DNA of 64,000 nucleotides from Rhodospirillales bacterium (GCA_023898805.1 CP060260.1:1860001-1924000), one strand, 5' to 3'; positions 7,336-16,760 are shown, numbered from the stretch's first letter. The notes: generated by a model from the sequence alone, not told the origin. Translations and numbers: made by a program.

Positions 7336-10300
7336 ATGGGGACTTTAATGACGCAGGAAACGGCCAAAACCGCCGCTGAAACGCCTTCTTCCACAGACTT
7401 GTCCACAGACCGGTCCACAGTCACGAAAATCGTGGCCAACGATGCTGCCAGCAAGGATACCGGGGTCATGGAAGCGGGGCAGGAGGCCGGGATCGCATCA
7501 TCCCCCACTGTGACCTTCTCGGGCAATCCGGGCAGCCGCCGCATCCGCGTCGAGGGCGTGGGCGAGGACGCAAGCGCCCATATCGGCTATAATCCCGATG
7601 CTGCGCCCACCGGCTCCGCCGTACTGGCCGAGGAACTGCGCGAGGAAATCGAAGCCCTGCGCGCGGGCCTGCCCGGCGCGGATGTCCCACAGCTCAAGGT
7701 CAACCCCGCGCTGCTCGCGCTGCGCACCATCGGCGTTATTGTGTCGGCGGTCTGGCTGGGTGGCTTTGCCGTCTATGCGATGGCGCAGGCCGATGGCGAG
7801 ATACCGCTGCGCGGTGCCGACTGGGCCGCGATGATTGCGGGCGCCTTTGCGCCGGTGGCGGTGTTGTGGATGGCGCTTGGTCAGTTCCTGCGCGGGGCCG
7901 AGGCGCGGCTTTACGCCCAGGCGATGCGCCGCGAAATCCAGACCCTGATCTTCCCCTCCGAGGAACGCGCCCAGCAGGTCAACAAGGATATCGAACGCCT
8001 GCTGCAACAGGCGGCGGAACTTGCGCTGGCCTCCAAGGCGACACTTAAATCCGTGCACCGTGCGCGTCAGGGGCTGCGTGGCGAGATGCGCGAATTCGCG
8101 ACCCTGACCAAAAAGGCCGAAGTCCATATCCAGACTCTGACCGACAGCCTGCACGACCGTTCGGCCGCGCTTTTGGGGCTGACCGACGAAATCGAACTGC
8201 GCGTTTCCAGCATCGACGAAAAATCGCGTGCGGGGGCCGAGGCGTGGGACAACGCGACCCTTTCCATTCTCGACCGCGCGGGCGAGATCGAAGCCGCGAT
8301 GGGCAAGGGCACGACCCGTATTTTCGAAGCGGCGGACCGCGCGCAGGAAAAGGCAAAGCAGATTTCCCGCACCGTGGACGCCAGCTGCGAAGGTCTGATG
8401 AACTCGGTCGCTACCGTGGCCGAGAAGCTGGGCGGCATTTCCGGCGAATTCGCCGGCCACACCAGCGGCCTGAAAAACGTCGTCGAGGATGTGACGCGTG
8501 AAGCCGCGCGCCTCGCCCAGATGGTCGAGGACCAGATCGACGGATTGCAGGATACGACCGCCCGCACCGTCGAGGCGATGACCGAATCCGCCCTGTCGAT
8601 CGAACAGCAGCGCATGGGCCTTGACGCCGGCGCGGCGGAGTTGATGAACCGTGCCCGCGACATCGCCTCGGCGGTATCCGGTTCGGTGACCATGATCGAA
8701 CAGGCCGCCGACACTGTGATCGAAAAAACCGACAGCGTTGAAGGCCGCCTCCAGAAACAGGCTCTGATGCTCACCCAGACGGTGACCGGTATCTCGGCCC
8801 AGGCCGACAAGATCGAGGAAGTCGGCAAAAGCGCGGCGCACATCCTTTCCGAAGCGGTGGAATCCGCAGTCGGCGGGGCCAGCCGCATCGGCGATGCCAT
8901 TCGCCGCGGGGTCGAATCCCTCAACCGCGCGACCGACGAGGCGAAGGAACGCTCCGACACCCTTATCGAAACCACCCGCAACCACATTGACCGCCTCAAC
9001 GCGTCGGGTGCGGGCAACGTGGAATCGGTCAAGGAAATGGTCGCGCTGCTTGAACGCTCGCGCGAACAGATCGAAGCCGCGGCCGAACTCGCCGACGAAC
9101 AGGTCATGAAACTGACCTCGGCGGTCGACGACCAGTCCGAAAAGATCGCCCTGTCCACCACCACGCTGGCCGAACGCATCGCCACCGTTTCGCGCGCGAT
9201 GGAGGAGCCGCTGCGCAGCATCGGCATCGCCATCGCCGACGCCGACGGCCGCCACGAACAGATCCAGACCACGCTTACGCGCCGCGTCGACGATCTGAAG
9301 GAGGCGTCGGAAAAAGCCACGGAATCGGCGGAAAACATCCGCTCCATCCTGCGCGGTCAGGCGCAGGAAATCTCGGCCCTTTCGGGTCAGATCGCGGGCA
9401 ACGCACGCACCATCAACGAACAGATGTCCTCGGCGCGCGACGACCTCAACGCCACGGTGCTGGCGTCGCTTGAAAAAGTGCGCTCGGTACGCGACGACCT
9501 CGACACGACGTCGAAACGTCTGCGTGCCATCTCCTCGGATGCGGCCGTCGACGTGACCCGGCTTCAGGACTCGGTGACCGCGACCAGCGACACCATCACT
9601 GAAAGCGCCAAGGCGGCGGTGCATGCGCTCACGGATGTGGACACGGATTTTGAATTCCGCTCCAAACAGCTTGTCCTGCGGGCCGAGGACGCAACCGGCG
9701 CGATCCGCAATGTGTCCAGCGCGCTTGAGGAAACGGTAAGCACCTTCTCCCCGCTGTTCGATGGGGTGATGGAGCAAACCCGCGACGTTCAGCAATCGCT
9801 TGATAAATTGCGCGGCGGGTTCGAAGCCACGGCGTCTTCCAACCTCGACCGGCTCAAACAGATCGGCGTGCTGTTCGATGACCGCCTTGCCAAGTTGCAG
9901 GATGGTTCGCAGCAGGCGGCATCGCTGCTCAAATCGTCCTCCGACCATCTGCGCGAACGCGTCGATGACATCGAGGGCGCGGCGAAATCGGCGTCGGAAA
10001 AAATGCGTTCGATCTCAAGCTCGATGGAACGCCAGTCTTCCGACATCCACATTTTGACCGACCAGACGCTTCTTAAGATCGAAGGCGTGCAAAAGGCGAT
10101 CAACGACCAGTTCCACGAATTGGCCGAGGCCGTGGGTCAGGCGCTGGCCCAGATGCAGGATGCGGGGGCCGAATTCGTCCGCCGTTCCGACGACGTGTCG
10201 ACGGCGTCCGAAAAAATCGTCGGACGCTTCGACGTCGCGGGCACCAAGGCGCGCGAGGAAACAGCACGTCTGAACGATGCCGCGACCAAATCGGTGCATC

Positions 10301-11190
10301 TGGCGGAAAGCGTCGTTTCCAAGGTTCAAACCCAGTCGGAAATGCTGCTCAAGCAGACTGTCGAGGCGCTGACCGACCTGCGCAATATCGGGGAATCCTT
10401 CTCGATCAAGGCGCGCGAGGTTTCGGGCCAGATGAAATCCTCGCTCGACACGTCGAAATCCTATGGTCAGGAACTGCGCGCCCAGGTCGTCCAGATGGCC
10501 GAGGCGTCGTCCAAGACCGCCGACGAAATCGCGCGCGCGACCGCGCAATTGCAAAGCCGCATGTCCGAAGTCGGAAAATCCGCGGGCGATGTGGTGCGCA
10601 AGGTCGATGGCGCGGGCGAACAGTTGACCGAGCAATCGGACAAACTGGTGCAAAGCGCGCTCAAGGCCGTTACCTCTGCGGACGAAGCGGCGCAAAGCTT
10701 CTCGCGCCAGTCGAATCTGTTGTTCAAGGCGTCGAAGGACGCGCTGGAAAATGCCGAGAAGATCCGTGCCGCCGAAATCCGGGCGCAGCGCGAAACCTTC
10801 CTGTCTTCCGCGCGCTTCATCATGGAAAGCCTGCACAGCCTGTCGGTCGATTTCGTCCGCATGCTGGAAGGCGAGGTGCCGGAAAAACTCTGGAAATCGT
10901 ACCAGAAGGGCGATCTTACGGTCTTCACCCAGCGTCTGGTCGAAAGCCTCGACAAGGTACCTGTCGACAAGGTGCGCGAGAAATTCGCGGGCGACGGCGA
11001 ATTCCGCAACTACGTCCAGCGTTACATCCGCCAGTACGAGGAAGTCTTCGATCAGGCGATGGACACCGACCGTGGCGACCTGCTTGGCGCGACCTTCCTG
11101 GCATCGGACATCGGCAAGCTGTACCGCTTCCTGTGCCACGCGGCGGGCCGCGAACCGCGCGGCTTCACCGAAAAGGTCAAGGCCGCATAA
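7336..11190 (+). CDS. Giant membrane-anchored coiled-coil protein (TipN-like architecture)
   Basis: A 1284-residue protein. Residues 1-120 are polar and Ser/Thr/Ala-rich. Two hydrophobic helices follow (about 131-150 and 163-185), then roughly 950 residues of heptad-like, Ala/Glu/Ser-rich coiled coil resembling methyl-accepting or apolipoprotein-type helices. A compact conserved-looking C-terminal domain ends it (about 1165-1284, with PEKLWKSYQKGDL and YVQRYIRQYEEVF). Two N-terminal membrane helices plus a long coiled coil is the layout of the Caulobacter polarity factor TipN; homology is not shown here. The ATG at 7348 (MTQETAK), preceded by GGGGA, may be the true start. A strong terminator follows at 11217. 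Probable role: polar or cell-cycle scaffold (inference). Confidence 0.75.
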   Translation: MGTLMTQETAKTAAETPSSTDLSTDRSTVTKIVANDAASKDTGVMEAGQEAGIASSPTVTFSGNPGSRRIRVEGVGEDASAHIGYNPDAAPTGSAVLAEELREEIEALRAGLPGADVPQLKVNPALLALRTIGVIVSAVWLGGFAVYAMAQADGEIPLRGADWAAMIAGAFAPVAVLWMALGQFLRGAEARLYAQAMRREIQTLIFPSEERAQQVNKDIERLLQQAAELALASKATLKSVHRARQGLRGEMREFATLTKKAEVHIQTLTDSLHDRSAALLGLTDEIELRVSSIDEKSRAGAEAWDNATLSILDRAGEIEAAMGKGTTRIFEAADRAQEKAKQISRTVDASCEGLMNSVATVAEKLGGISGEFAGHTSGLKNVVEDVTREAARLAQMVEDQIDGLQDTTARTVEAMTESALSIEQQRMGLDAGAAELMNRARDIASAVSGSVTMIEQAADTVIEKTDSVEGRLQKQALMLTQTVTGISAQADKIEEVGKSAAHILSEAVESAVGGASRIGDAIRRGVESLNRATDEAKERSDTLIETTRNHIDRLNASGAGNVESVKEMVALLERSREQIEAAAELADEQVMKLTSAVDDQSEKIALSTTTLAERIATVSRAMEEPLRSIGIAIADADGRHEQIQTTLTRRVDDLKEASEKATESAENIRSILRGQAQEISALSGQIAGNARTINEQMSSARDDLNATVLASLEKVRSVRDDLDTTSKRLRAISSDAAVDVTRLQDSVTATSDTITESAKAAVHALTDVDTDFEFRSKQLVLRAEDATGAIRNVSSALEETVSTFSPLFDGVMEQTRDVQQSLDKLRGGFEATASSNLDRLKQIGVLFDDRLAKLQDGSQQAASLLKSSSDHLRERVDDIEGAAKSASEKMRSISSSMERQSSDIHILTDQTLLKIEGVQKAINDQFHELAEAVGQALAQMQDAGAEFVRRSDDVSTASEKIVGRFDVAGTKAREETARLNDAATKSVHLAESVVSKVQTQSEMLLKQTVEALTDLRNIGESFSIKAREVSGQMKSSLDTSKSYGQELRAQVVQMAEASSKTADEIARATAQLQSRMSEVGKSAGDVVRKVDGAGEQLTEQSDKLVQSALKAVTSADEAAQSFSRQSNLLFKASKDALENAEKIRAAEIRAQRETFLSSARFIMESLHSLSVDFVRMLEGEVPEKLWKSYQKGDLTVFTQRLVESLDKVPVDKVREKFAGDGEFRNYVQRYIRQYEEVFDQAMDTDRGDLLGATFLASDIGKLYRFLCHAAGREPRGFTEKVKAA

Positions 11191-11216
11191 GCTCTCGGCT
11201 TTTTGCGAACTCCTTC

Positions 11217-11250
11217 AAAGCGCCCCTGATCAGGGGCGCTTTGTTTTCTT
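11217..11250 (+). terminator. Rho-independent terminator after coiled-coil gene
   Basis: A perfect 26-bp palindrome centred on TGATCA (arm AAAGCGCCCCTGA, 11217-11242) is followed by GTTTTCTT. It lies 27 bp after the stop of the 1284-residue gene and isolates it from the next gene. Confidence 0.85.
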
Positions 11251-11342
11251 GGCTTTTGCGGTATCCTGAAAGGAAATAGCTTGCTCGCGGGCACGCGCTC
11301 ATGTTAAAAATTTTCCATAATAATAAAATCAAGGATATTTAC

Positions 11343-11834
11343 GTGGCGCTTTTTAAAAAAATGATTTCAAATCAATTCTTTAATGCTGGATTTCTAATGG
11401 CCGCAATTTTGTCGACCGCGTCTGCCGACGCTAAAGGCCTGAAGCCGCGCACGCAGCCAGCCGCCGACGAGGATTCCATGGGCATGGGCAGGCTTGCCCG
11501 TCAGTGGGAAAACGACTTTATCGCGTTGGAAGGCGGGGCGGCTAACCAGCCGCGCCTGAAACTGGATGCGGACACGCTTGCGCGCATCGATGTGGATCGG
11601 CGCTGCGGTCCCCGTTACGACATCGCGGAAATCATGCTTGAAAAGCAAGACCCGAAACTGGTCGCGGTCTTTGAAAACGCGGCGCAATGCGCCCACGCTA
11701 TTCTGGCCGAAAATCACAACGCCGCCATTGCCGACGCCATTTTCGACATGGGCATGCAATACACGGTCGTTGCCGAAAACGCGCGCGCCGGCTACTGGCG
11801 TGACGCGCAACGGGCTTTTGCGCGGCAACCCTGA
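11343..11834 (+). CDS. Exported protein of unknown function
   Basis: A 163-residue unknown. I chose a GTG start at 11343 because AAGGA lies 7 bp upstream and the product then begins with basic residues (LFKK) before a hydrophobic stretch ending in TASADA, a plausible signal peptide. An upstream in-frame ATG at 11301 has no ribosome site. The first 60 bp are AT-rich, unlike the GC-rich body. Mature residues include two cysteines (RRCGPRYD, AAQCAHA) spaced for one disulfide. There is no recognisable domain. It stands alone between a terminator and the HAD gene. Confidence 0.65.
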   Translation: MALFKKMISNQFFNAGFLMAAILSTASADAKGLKPRTQPAADEDSMGMGRLARQWENDFIALEGGAANQPRLKLDADTLARIDVDRRCGPRYDIAEIMLEKQDPKLVAVFENAAQCAHAILAENHNAAIADAIFDMGMQYTVVAENARAGYWRDAQRAFARQP

Positions 11835-11938
11835 CTTTCTTAAAAGAAAGTCAAGCCCTTTCAAAGTGTTGCAACCTGCTGTAGGGTAGACGACGATTAA
11901 CCGGGTGATAACCTAAGACGGGTCATCCTTGAGGGGCC

Positions 11939-12874
11939 ATGGACGATACGCGCCTGTGTCAGGGCATTTCCGAACTTTGCGATTCCTACACTGGGTACAT
12001 TATCGACCAGTGGGGCGTGCTGCATGATGGGCGGCGCCCGTATGACGGCGCGATCGAGGCGCTGAAAGAGCTCAAAAGCCGCAAGAAACAGGTCGTTATT
12101 CTTTCCAATTCCGGCAAGCGCGCCGAGGATAATATCCGCCGGCTGGGCAATCTGGGATTCGACCCATCTCTGTTCGACCATGTCCTGACGTCGGGCGAAA
12201 TTACATGGATGGGTCTGAAGGAGCGCAAGATCGGCGCGTTCGAGGGACTGGGCGATGCCTGCTATCTGATCTCGCGCGGGGGCGATGCGACGCTGGTCGA
12301 CGGGTTGGGCTTGACGCTGGTCGACCGGCCCGAGGACGCAAGCTTCATTCTGGTTTCCGGTATGGACGACCCCGGCACGCCCGGTGCGCGCACGGTCGCC
12401 GATCTTGAACCCGTGCTGCGCGTGGGCGTGCAGCGCCGCTTGAGGATGATCTGCGCCAACCCGGATTTACAGGCGTTGATCGGCGCATCGACCCATGCCG
12501 GGGCAGGCGCGCTGGCCATGAGGTATGAGGAATTCGGCGGCGTCGTACGCTATATCGGCAAACCGTTCCCGCCCGCCTTCCGCCACGCGCAAAGCCTGTT
12601 CCACGACGTGCTGCCCTCGACCACCGTGGTCATCGGCGACTCCCTGCCTATGGACATCATGGGCGGCATCAACTGCGGGCTTGATACCTGTCTGGTGGCG
12701 ACCGGCGTGCACGGCGCGTCCTTCCGCGGCGTCAAGTCGCGCGATGATTGTCACAAGGTTCTGCGTGCGCTGGGCACCAATTTTGGCGCCCGCCCGAATT
12801 TCTGGATTCCGAAATTCCACTGGGGCAAGGTCCTGCTGGACCGCAAGAACAAGCGCCGCCAAAAACGCGATTGA
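11939..12874 (+). CDS. TIGR01459-type HAD-superfamily class IIA hydrolase
   Basis: A 311-residue NagD-like haloacid dehalogenase-superfamily phosphatase. Motif I is DQWGVLHDG (near residue 24), with Trp at the second position after the nucleophile Asp where canonical enzymes have Asp; this is the pattern I associate with the TIGR01459 subfamily common in alphaproteobacteria. Motif II is ILSNSGKRAE, and the acidic motif IV is VIGDSLPMDIMGG. A class IIA cap lies between II and III. The C-terminus is very basic (KNKRRQKR). The substrate is unknown. Its stop is followed at once by an intergenic repeat fragment and the convergent M23-like gene. Confidence 0.85.
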   Translation: MDDTRLCQGISELCDSYTGYIIDQWGVLHDGRRPYDGAIEALKELKSRKKQVVILSNSGKRAEDNIRRLGNLGFDPSLFDHVLTSGEITWMGLKERKIGAFEGLGDACYLISRGGDATLVDGLGLTLVDRPEDASFILVSGMDDPGTPGARTVADLEPVLRVGVQRRLRMICANPDLQALIGASTHAGAGALAMRYEEFGGVVRYIGKPFPPAFRHAQSLFHDVLPSTTVVIGDSLPMDIMGGINCGLDTCLVATGVHGASFRGVKSRDDCHKVLRALGTNFGARPNFWIPKFHWGKVLLDRKNKRRQKRD

Positions 12875-12877
12875 ATC

Positions 12878-12908
12878 GTCATTGCAAGGCGGGCCGAAGG
12901 CCCGAGGT
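12878..12908. repeat. Fragment of dispersed intergenic palindromic repeat
   Basis: CGTCATTGCAAGGCGGGCC followed by a GAA loop and GGCCCG. It resembles the left arms of the repeats at 32813, 41178, 44873 and 57111. The hairpin CGGGCC-GAA-GGCCCG lies between two convergent genes and could help end both transcripts. Confidence 0.6.
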
Positions 12909-13925
12909 CTATTCTACCTGCACGCTCACATTGCGCGAAACGGTATAAGATTTCAGGTTGATGGTGCGCGTCACCGCGACCTCGCCGCTGTAAAGGCCGC
13001 TGCGCCAACCGATGAATCCGCGCGTGATCGTGGCATCGACGGGCACGCGCGGCGTGTCGTGCGCGGCGGTATAGGTTTCGTGAAAAATCGTCCGCCCGCG
13101 CGGGTCGCGTATGCGGGTTTCAACCTCGTCCCCCGCGCGCAGGCCCACGATCATCCCCCACAGCGATATGCGCCGCTCCTCGCGCTCGATGGCGGCGAAA
13201 CGTGTCGCACGGCCCAGCGCGACCTGCTGTGCATCCATCGCCTGATTGGCGAATCCAAGCGCGGTGATCGCCGCGGGCTGATAGGTGTCGAATGGCGCGG
13301 GCATTTCGATTTCCGGCGCGATCCGTCCGCCGCACCCTTCCAGCGTCGTCGCCCCGGTCATCGGGTCGATGAAATATCCGCCGCGCCGCAAGGTGAAGGC
13401 AAGCTGGGGCCACAGCGCGACGCCCGACTGCCCGGCGGTGCCGATGACGTCGCCCTGCCGCACATGCTGACCCGGCTTGACCGTCACGCTGCCCCGGCGC
13501 AGATGGCAATAGGCGCTTTCGCTGCCGTCCGCATGTTTGATGACCACGCCGTTGCCGCACACCGGCGTGCCCTTGGCCAGTTGCCTTTTGCTGGCCGCGA
13601 CCAGATCGGGCAGACCGTCATTCGCGTCCTTGACCACACCGTCGTCCACCGCGATCACCGCGGGCTTCAGGGCCAGCGACGTGACATCCGGCAACCCGAT
13701 ATGCAAGAACACGTCGCCGTCCTCGGCACCGGGGCCGCAGGTGTAATCGCGCGCCTGGCCCGGCGTGGCGTCGAGGTCCGGATAACCAAGGATAAAGCAG
13801 GTTTTTCCCGGCACGCAGGCCAGCGGAAACGCCCGCGCCCCGAAGGCGGGCCGGGGGGCGAGCAGGGGGGCAAGCACAAGCAGCCCCGTGAAAACCGCAA
13901 CGCCTAAGGCGCTAAATCTTTTCAT
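12909..13925 (-). CDS. M23/LytM-like protein with degenerate zinc site
   Basis: A 338-residue exported protein with a signal peptide of about 29 residues (hydrophobic GLLVLAPLLAP). The middle has the fold signature of M23 murein endopeptidases: a FLHIGLPDV block at the first His/Asp ligand site, GNGVVIKHADGSESAYCHL, and KPGQHVRQGDVIGTAGQSG. The final HxH motif of active enzymes is replaced by WPQLAFTLR, so one zinc ligand is gone. I therefore expect a non-catalytic regulator or binder of peptidoglycan. The C-terminal 130 residues are beta-rich and unassigned. The start at 13925 gives a proper signal peptide; the frame is open to 14012. It is divergent from the ABC exporter gene. Confidence 0.75.
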   Translation of the reverse strand: MKRFSALGVAVFTGLLVLAPLLAPRPAFGARAFPLACVPGKTCFILGYPDLDATPGQARDYTCGPGAEDGDVFLHIGLPDVTSLALKPAVIAVDDGVVKDANDGLPDLVAASKRQLAKGTPVCGNGVVIKHADGSESAYCHLRRGSVTVKPGQHVRQGDVIGTAGQSGVALWPQLAFTLRRGGYFIDPMTGATTLEGCGGRIAPEIEMPAPFDTYQPAAITALGFANQAMDAQQVALGRATRFAAIEREERRISLWGMIVGLRAGDEVETRIRDPRGRTIFHETYTAAHDTPRVPVDATITRGFIGWRSGLYSGEVAVTRTINLKSYTVSRNVSVQVE

Positions 13926-13965
13926 TCCCGCAAGTTTAGCGTAATTTCCGCGCTGAGAAACAGAC

Positions 13966-15732
13966 ATGATCACATTACTAGACCGGGCCAGCCGCCCATT
14001 GATGAACCGCATCCTGCGTACCTATGTCCGCCCCTACGCGCCATGGGTCGCGCAGGCCATGGTCTGGATGGTGGTCGGCGCGGGCATGTCCGCCGTCTTC
14101 GCGGCGCTGGTTCAGCCGGTTTTCGACGACGTGCTGGTTCATGCCCGCCGGCCCATGGTCCTGCCGCTGGCGTTCGGGGTGCTGACCTGTCTGGTCATGC
14201 GCGGGCTTGCCACGTATATGCAGACCGTGCTGATGAACCGCACCGGCCAGCACATCGTTTCCGACATCCAAAGCGACGTCTTTGGGCATCTGATGGGGCT
14301 GGATCTGGCGTATTTCCATCGCAACGCGTCGGGCACGCTGCTTTCGCGCATGACCGCCGATACCTCCGTGATGCGCATGGCGGTTGCCGAGGGGCTGACC
14401 AACCTTGGCAAGAACACCCTGACCCTGATCCTGCTGATCGGGGTGATGTTCTGGCGCGACTGGGTGCTGGCGCTGGCGGTCTTCGTTATTTTTCCGGTGA
14501 CTTCGATCTTCGTTTCCAAGCTTGGCAAACGTCTGCGCAAACTCTCCCAGCGCACGCAGGAATCGGTTGCCGGCATGGCTGCCCTGCTGACCCAGACCTT
14601 TCAGGGCATCCGGCAGGTCAAGGCCTATGGCCGCGAGGGGTGGGAGGCCGCGCGGATGCGCGCAAGGATTGACGAGGTCCGCGATCTCAACATCAAAAAC
14701 GTGCGCACCGGCACCATCAACGCGCCGGTCAACGACGTGCTGGTCGGCCTGTGCATGTTCGGGCTGATCTGTTATGGCGCACAGCAGGTGCGCCTCGAAC
14801 ACCTGACGGCGGGGGAACTGACTTCCTTCATCACCGCCTTCCTGATGTCCTACGAACCGATGAAGCGCATCGCCAAGCTGAACAACACGCTTCAGATTGG
14901 CCTTGGCGCCGCTGCACGCGTGTTCGAGGTGATCGACACCAAGCCCGCAATCCGCGAATCCGGCGGCGTGACGCCGCCGCTTGCGCTGCCTGAAATCCGC
15001 TTCGATTGCGTGAATTTCGCCTATGACGGTGCCGAAGGCCCGGCCCTGAACAACGCCAGCCTGACCGCCGCCGCAGGCAAGGTCACCGCGCTGGTCGGTC
15101 CGTCTGGCGGTGGGAAATCGACGATCCTGAACCTTATCCTGCGTTTTTATGATGTGAACGCGGGCGCGGTCCGCGTCGACGGGCACGACGTGCGCGAACT
15201 CGATGCCGGGTATTTGCGCCGCCATATCGCGCTGGTTTCGCAGGAGGTGACGATTTTTGACGACAGCGCGCTGGCCAATATCGCCTATGGCCGCGACGGC
15301 GCCACCGAGGAGGAGGTCGTCGCCGCCGCCCGTGCCGCCCATGCCCATGAATTTATCAGCCGCCTGCCGCACGGCTATGCAACGCGGCTGGGCGAAAACG
15401 GCGTCTCGCTTTCGGGCGGCCAGCGCCAGCGCATCGCATTGGCCCGCGCTTTCCTCAAGGACGCGCCCATCCTGCTGCTGGACGAGGCGACCTCGGCGCT
15501 GGACAGCGAATCGGAAGGCTATGTGCAGGATTCGCTCCGTCGTCTGGAAAAGGGTCGTACCACACTGGTGATCGCGCACCGCCTGTCCACCGTCCTGCAT
15601 GCCGACCGCATCCTGCTGGTGGCAGGCGGGCGGATTGCCGAGGAGGGGACGCACGAAACGCTTTTGGCCAAAGGCGGGCAGTATGCGGCGCTTTATTCCC
15701 GTAATCAATTAACGGAATCGGCCGCCGCATGA
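13966..15732 (+). CDS. ABC transporter, MsbA-like (fused membrane and ATPase domains)
   Basis: A 588-residue half-transporter of the lipid/multidrug exporter class. Residues 1-330 form a six-helix transmembrane domain. The nucleotide-binding domain follows with Walker A GPSGGGKST (about 377-385), the signature LSGGQRQRIALARA, Walker B ILLLDEATSALD and the H-loop IAHRLST. The length is typical of MsbA (about 580). Lipid A-core flipping is the likely job by family, but other lipids or drugs cannot be excluded. Its stop overlaps the DUF192 gene by ATGA, so the two are translated together. Confidence 0.85.
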   Translation: MITLLDRASRPLMNRILRTYVRPYAPWVAQAMVWMVVGAGMSAVFAALVQPVFDDVLVHARRPMVLPLAFGVLTCLVMRGLATYMQTVLMNRTGQHIVSDIQSDVFGHLMGLDLAYFHRNASGTLLSRMTADTSVMRMAVAEGLTNLGKNTLTLILLIGVMFWRDWVLALAVFVIFPVTSIFVSKLGKRLRKLSQRTQESVAGMAALLTQTFQGIRQVKAYGREGWEAARMRARIDEVRDLNIKNVRTGTINAPVNDVLVGLCMFGLICYGAQQVRLEHLTAGELTSFITAFLMSYEPMKRIAKLNNTLQIGLGAAARVFEVIDTKPAIRESGGVTPPLALPEIRFDCVNFAYDGAEGPALNNASLTAAAGKVTALVGPSGGGKSTILNLILRFYDVNAGAVRVDGHDVRELDAGYLRRHIALVSQEVTIFDDSALANIAYGRDGATEEEVVAAARAAHAHEFISRLPHGYATRLGENGVSLSGGQRQRIALARAFLKDAPILLLDEATSALDSESEGYVQDSLRRLEKGRTTLVIAHRLSTVLHADRILLVAGGRIAEEGTHETLLAKGGQYAALYSRNQLTESAAA

Positions 15733-16229
15733 AAAACTTGGCGTGGGGGTTAGGATTTGCTGTGATGATCGCTGCGATGACCGCCGCGCTGGCCGCCCTG
15801 CTGATGACTGCCGAAGCCCGTTCCGAGGGCATGACCGATATTGCGATCATGCGCGCCGACGGCAGCAAGACGTCCTTTTCCGTCGAACTGGCGACCGACC
15901 CCGAATCTCGTGAACGCGGCCTGATGTTCCGACGCAAGCTTGCGCGCGAAAACGGCATGTTGTTCGTGTATGACGAACCGGGCCGCCGCGCCTTCTGGAT
16001 GAAGGACACCTACATTCCGCTGGATATGCTGTTTTTCAAGAAGAACGGCGAACTGGTCTATATCCATCCGAACGCCGCCCCGCGCGTGCTGGACCCCGTC
16101 GACCCGCATCGTGACGATATCTGCGCGGTGCTTGAAATCACAGGGGGCGAGGCGGCGCGCCGCCGCATCCGTGTCGGCGACCGTTTGGTCCTCAAAGGCG
16201 GCGCCAGCGCCTGCAAAAACGCGAAGTAA
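15729..16229 (+). CDS. DUF192-family exported protein
   Basis: A 166-residue protein with an N-terminal hydrophobic signal or anchor (about 8-28), then a full DUF192 domain. Diagnostic stretches are RERGLMFRRKL, NGMLFVYDEPGRRAFWMK, DTYIPLDMLFF and the glycine-rich end GDRLVLKGG. The molecular function of DUF192 is not established. The ATG overlaps the ABC exporter stop (ATGA), so translation is coupled; an envelope role beside a lipid exporter is plausible but inferred. tRNA-Pro follows about 45 bp later. Confidence 0.85.
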   Translation: MKNLAWGLGFAVMIAAMTAALAALLMTAEARSEGMTDIAIMRADGSKTSFSVELATDPESRERGLMFRRKLARENGMLFVYDEPGRRAFWMKDTYIPLDMLFFKKNGELVYIHPNAAPRVLDPVDPHRDDICAVLEITGGEAARRRIRVGDRLVLKGGASACKNAK

Positions 16230-16275
16230 TCTTGCCGTTCGTCAGCCCTTCGCGTAGAAAGCAAGGGTCCGGCGG

Positions 16276-16352
<77 letters not shown>

Positions 16353-16435
16353 CCCTTCGCCCTTATGGGTTTCGGGGGGTTTACGCCGCAAAAGCGATTA
16401 GCGGCAAGGTCTTTTCATCAGGAGTGCTGTACGTC

Positions 16436-16741
16436 ATGAAAGTCCGCATCTATCAACCTGCCAGATCCGCCACGCAGTCGGGCCGTGCCCGTCTTGGCCT
16501 GTGGGTGCTGGAATACGAACGTGAAACGAAACGCGGGCCCGAGCCTTTGATGGGCTGGACCGCGTCGGGCGACACGCTCAATCAGGTTACGTTGGAGTTT
16601 CCAACGCGGGAGGAAGCGGTCGCCTATGCCGAACGCAAGGGCTGGGAATACACGGCGGGCCAGCCGCACCCGCGTATTGTCACGCCGCGCAACTACGTCG
16701 ATAATTTCAAATATCGGCCCGCGGGCAAAAGCGAATCCTGA
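16436..16741 (+). CDS. NDUFS4-like complex I accessory subunit (ETC complex I domain)
   Basis: A 101-residue protein of the NDUFS4/18-kDa complex I subunit family, an accessory of NADH:ubiquinone oxidoreductase shared by alphaproteobacteria and mitochondria. It begins MKVRIYQPARSATQSG, has WVLEYERE and GWTASGDTLNQ in the middle, and ends in PRNYVDNFKYRP, the typical family tail. ATG at 16436 is used, with AGGAG about 11 bp upstream; a GTG at 16424 is in frame but sits on the ribosome site. It lies between two tRNA genes and away from nuo genes, as is usual for this subunit. Confidence 0.9.
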   Translation: MKVRIYQPARSATQSGRARLGLWVLEYERETKRGPEPLMGWTASGDTLNQVTLEFPTREEAVAYAERKGWEYTAGQPHPRIVTPRNYVDNFKYRPAGKSES

Positions 16742-16760
16742 CCGCGTCTTCTGGCCACAC

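Noticed and set aside
7498..9948. An 816-residue open frame on the minus strand
   Set aside because: It is fully antisense to the 1284-residue coiled-coil gene; GC-rich codons keep the opposite frame open. It has no start context and no domain.
12525..13907. A 460-residue plus-strand frame
   Set aside because: It overlaps the HAD gene end and is antisense to the M23-like gene, so it is a composition artefact.
13978..15708. A 576-residue minus-strand frame
   Set aside because: Antisense to the ABC exporter, which has clear Walker and signature motifs.
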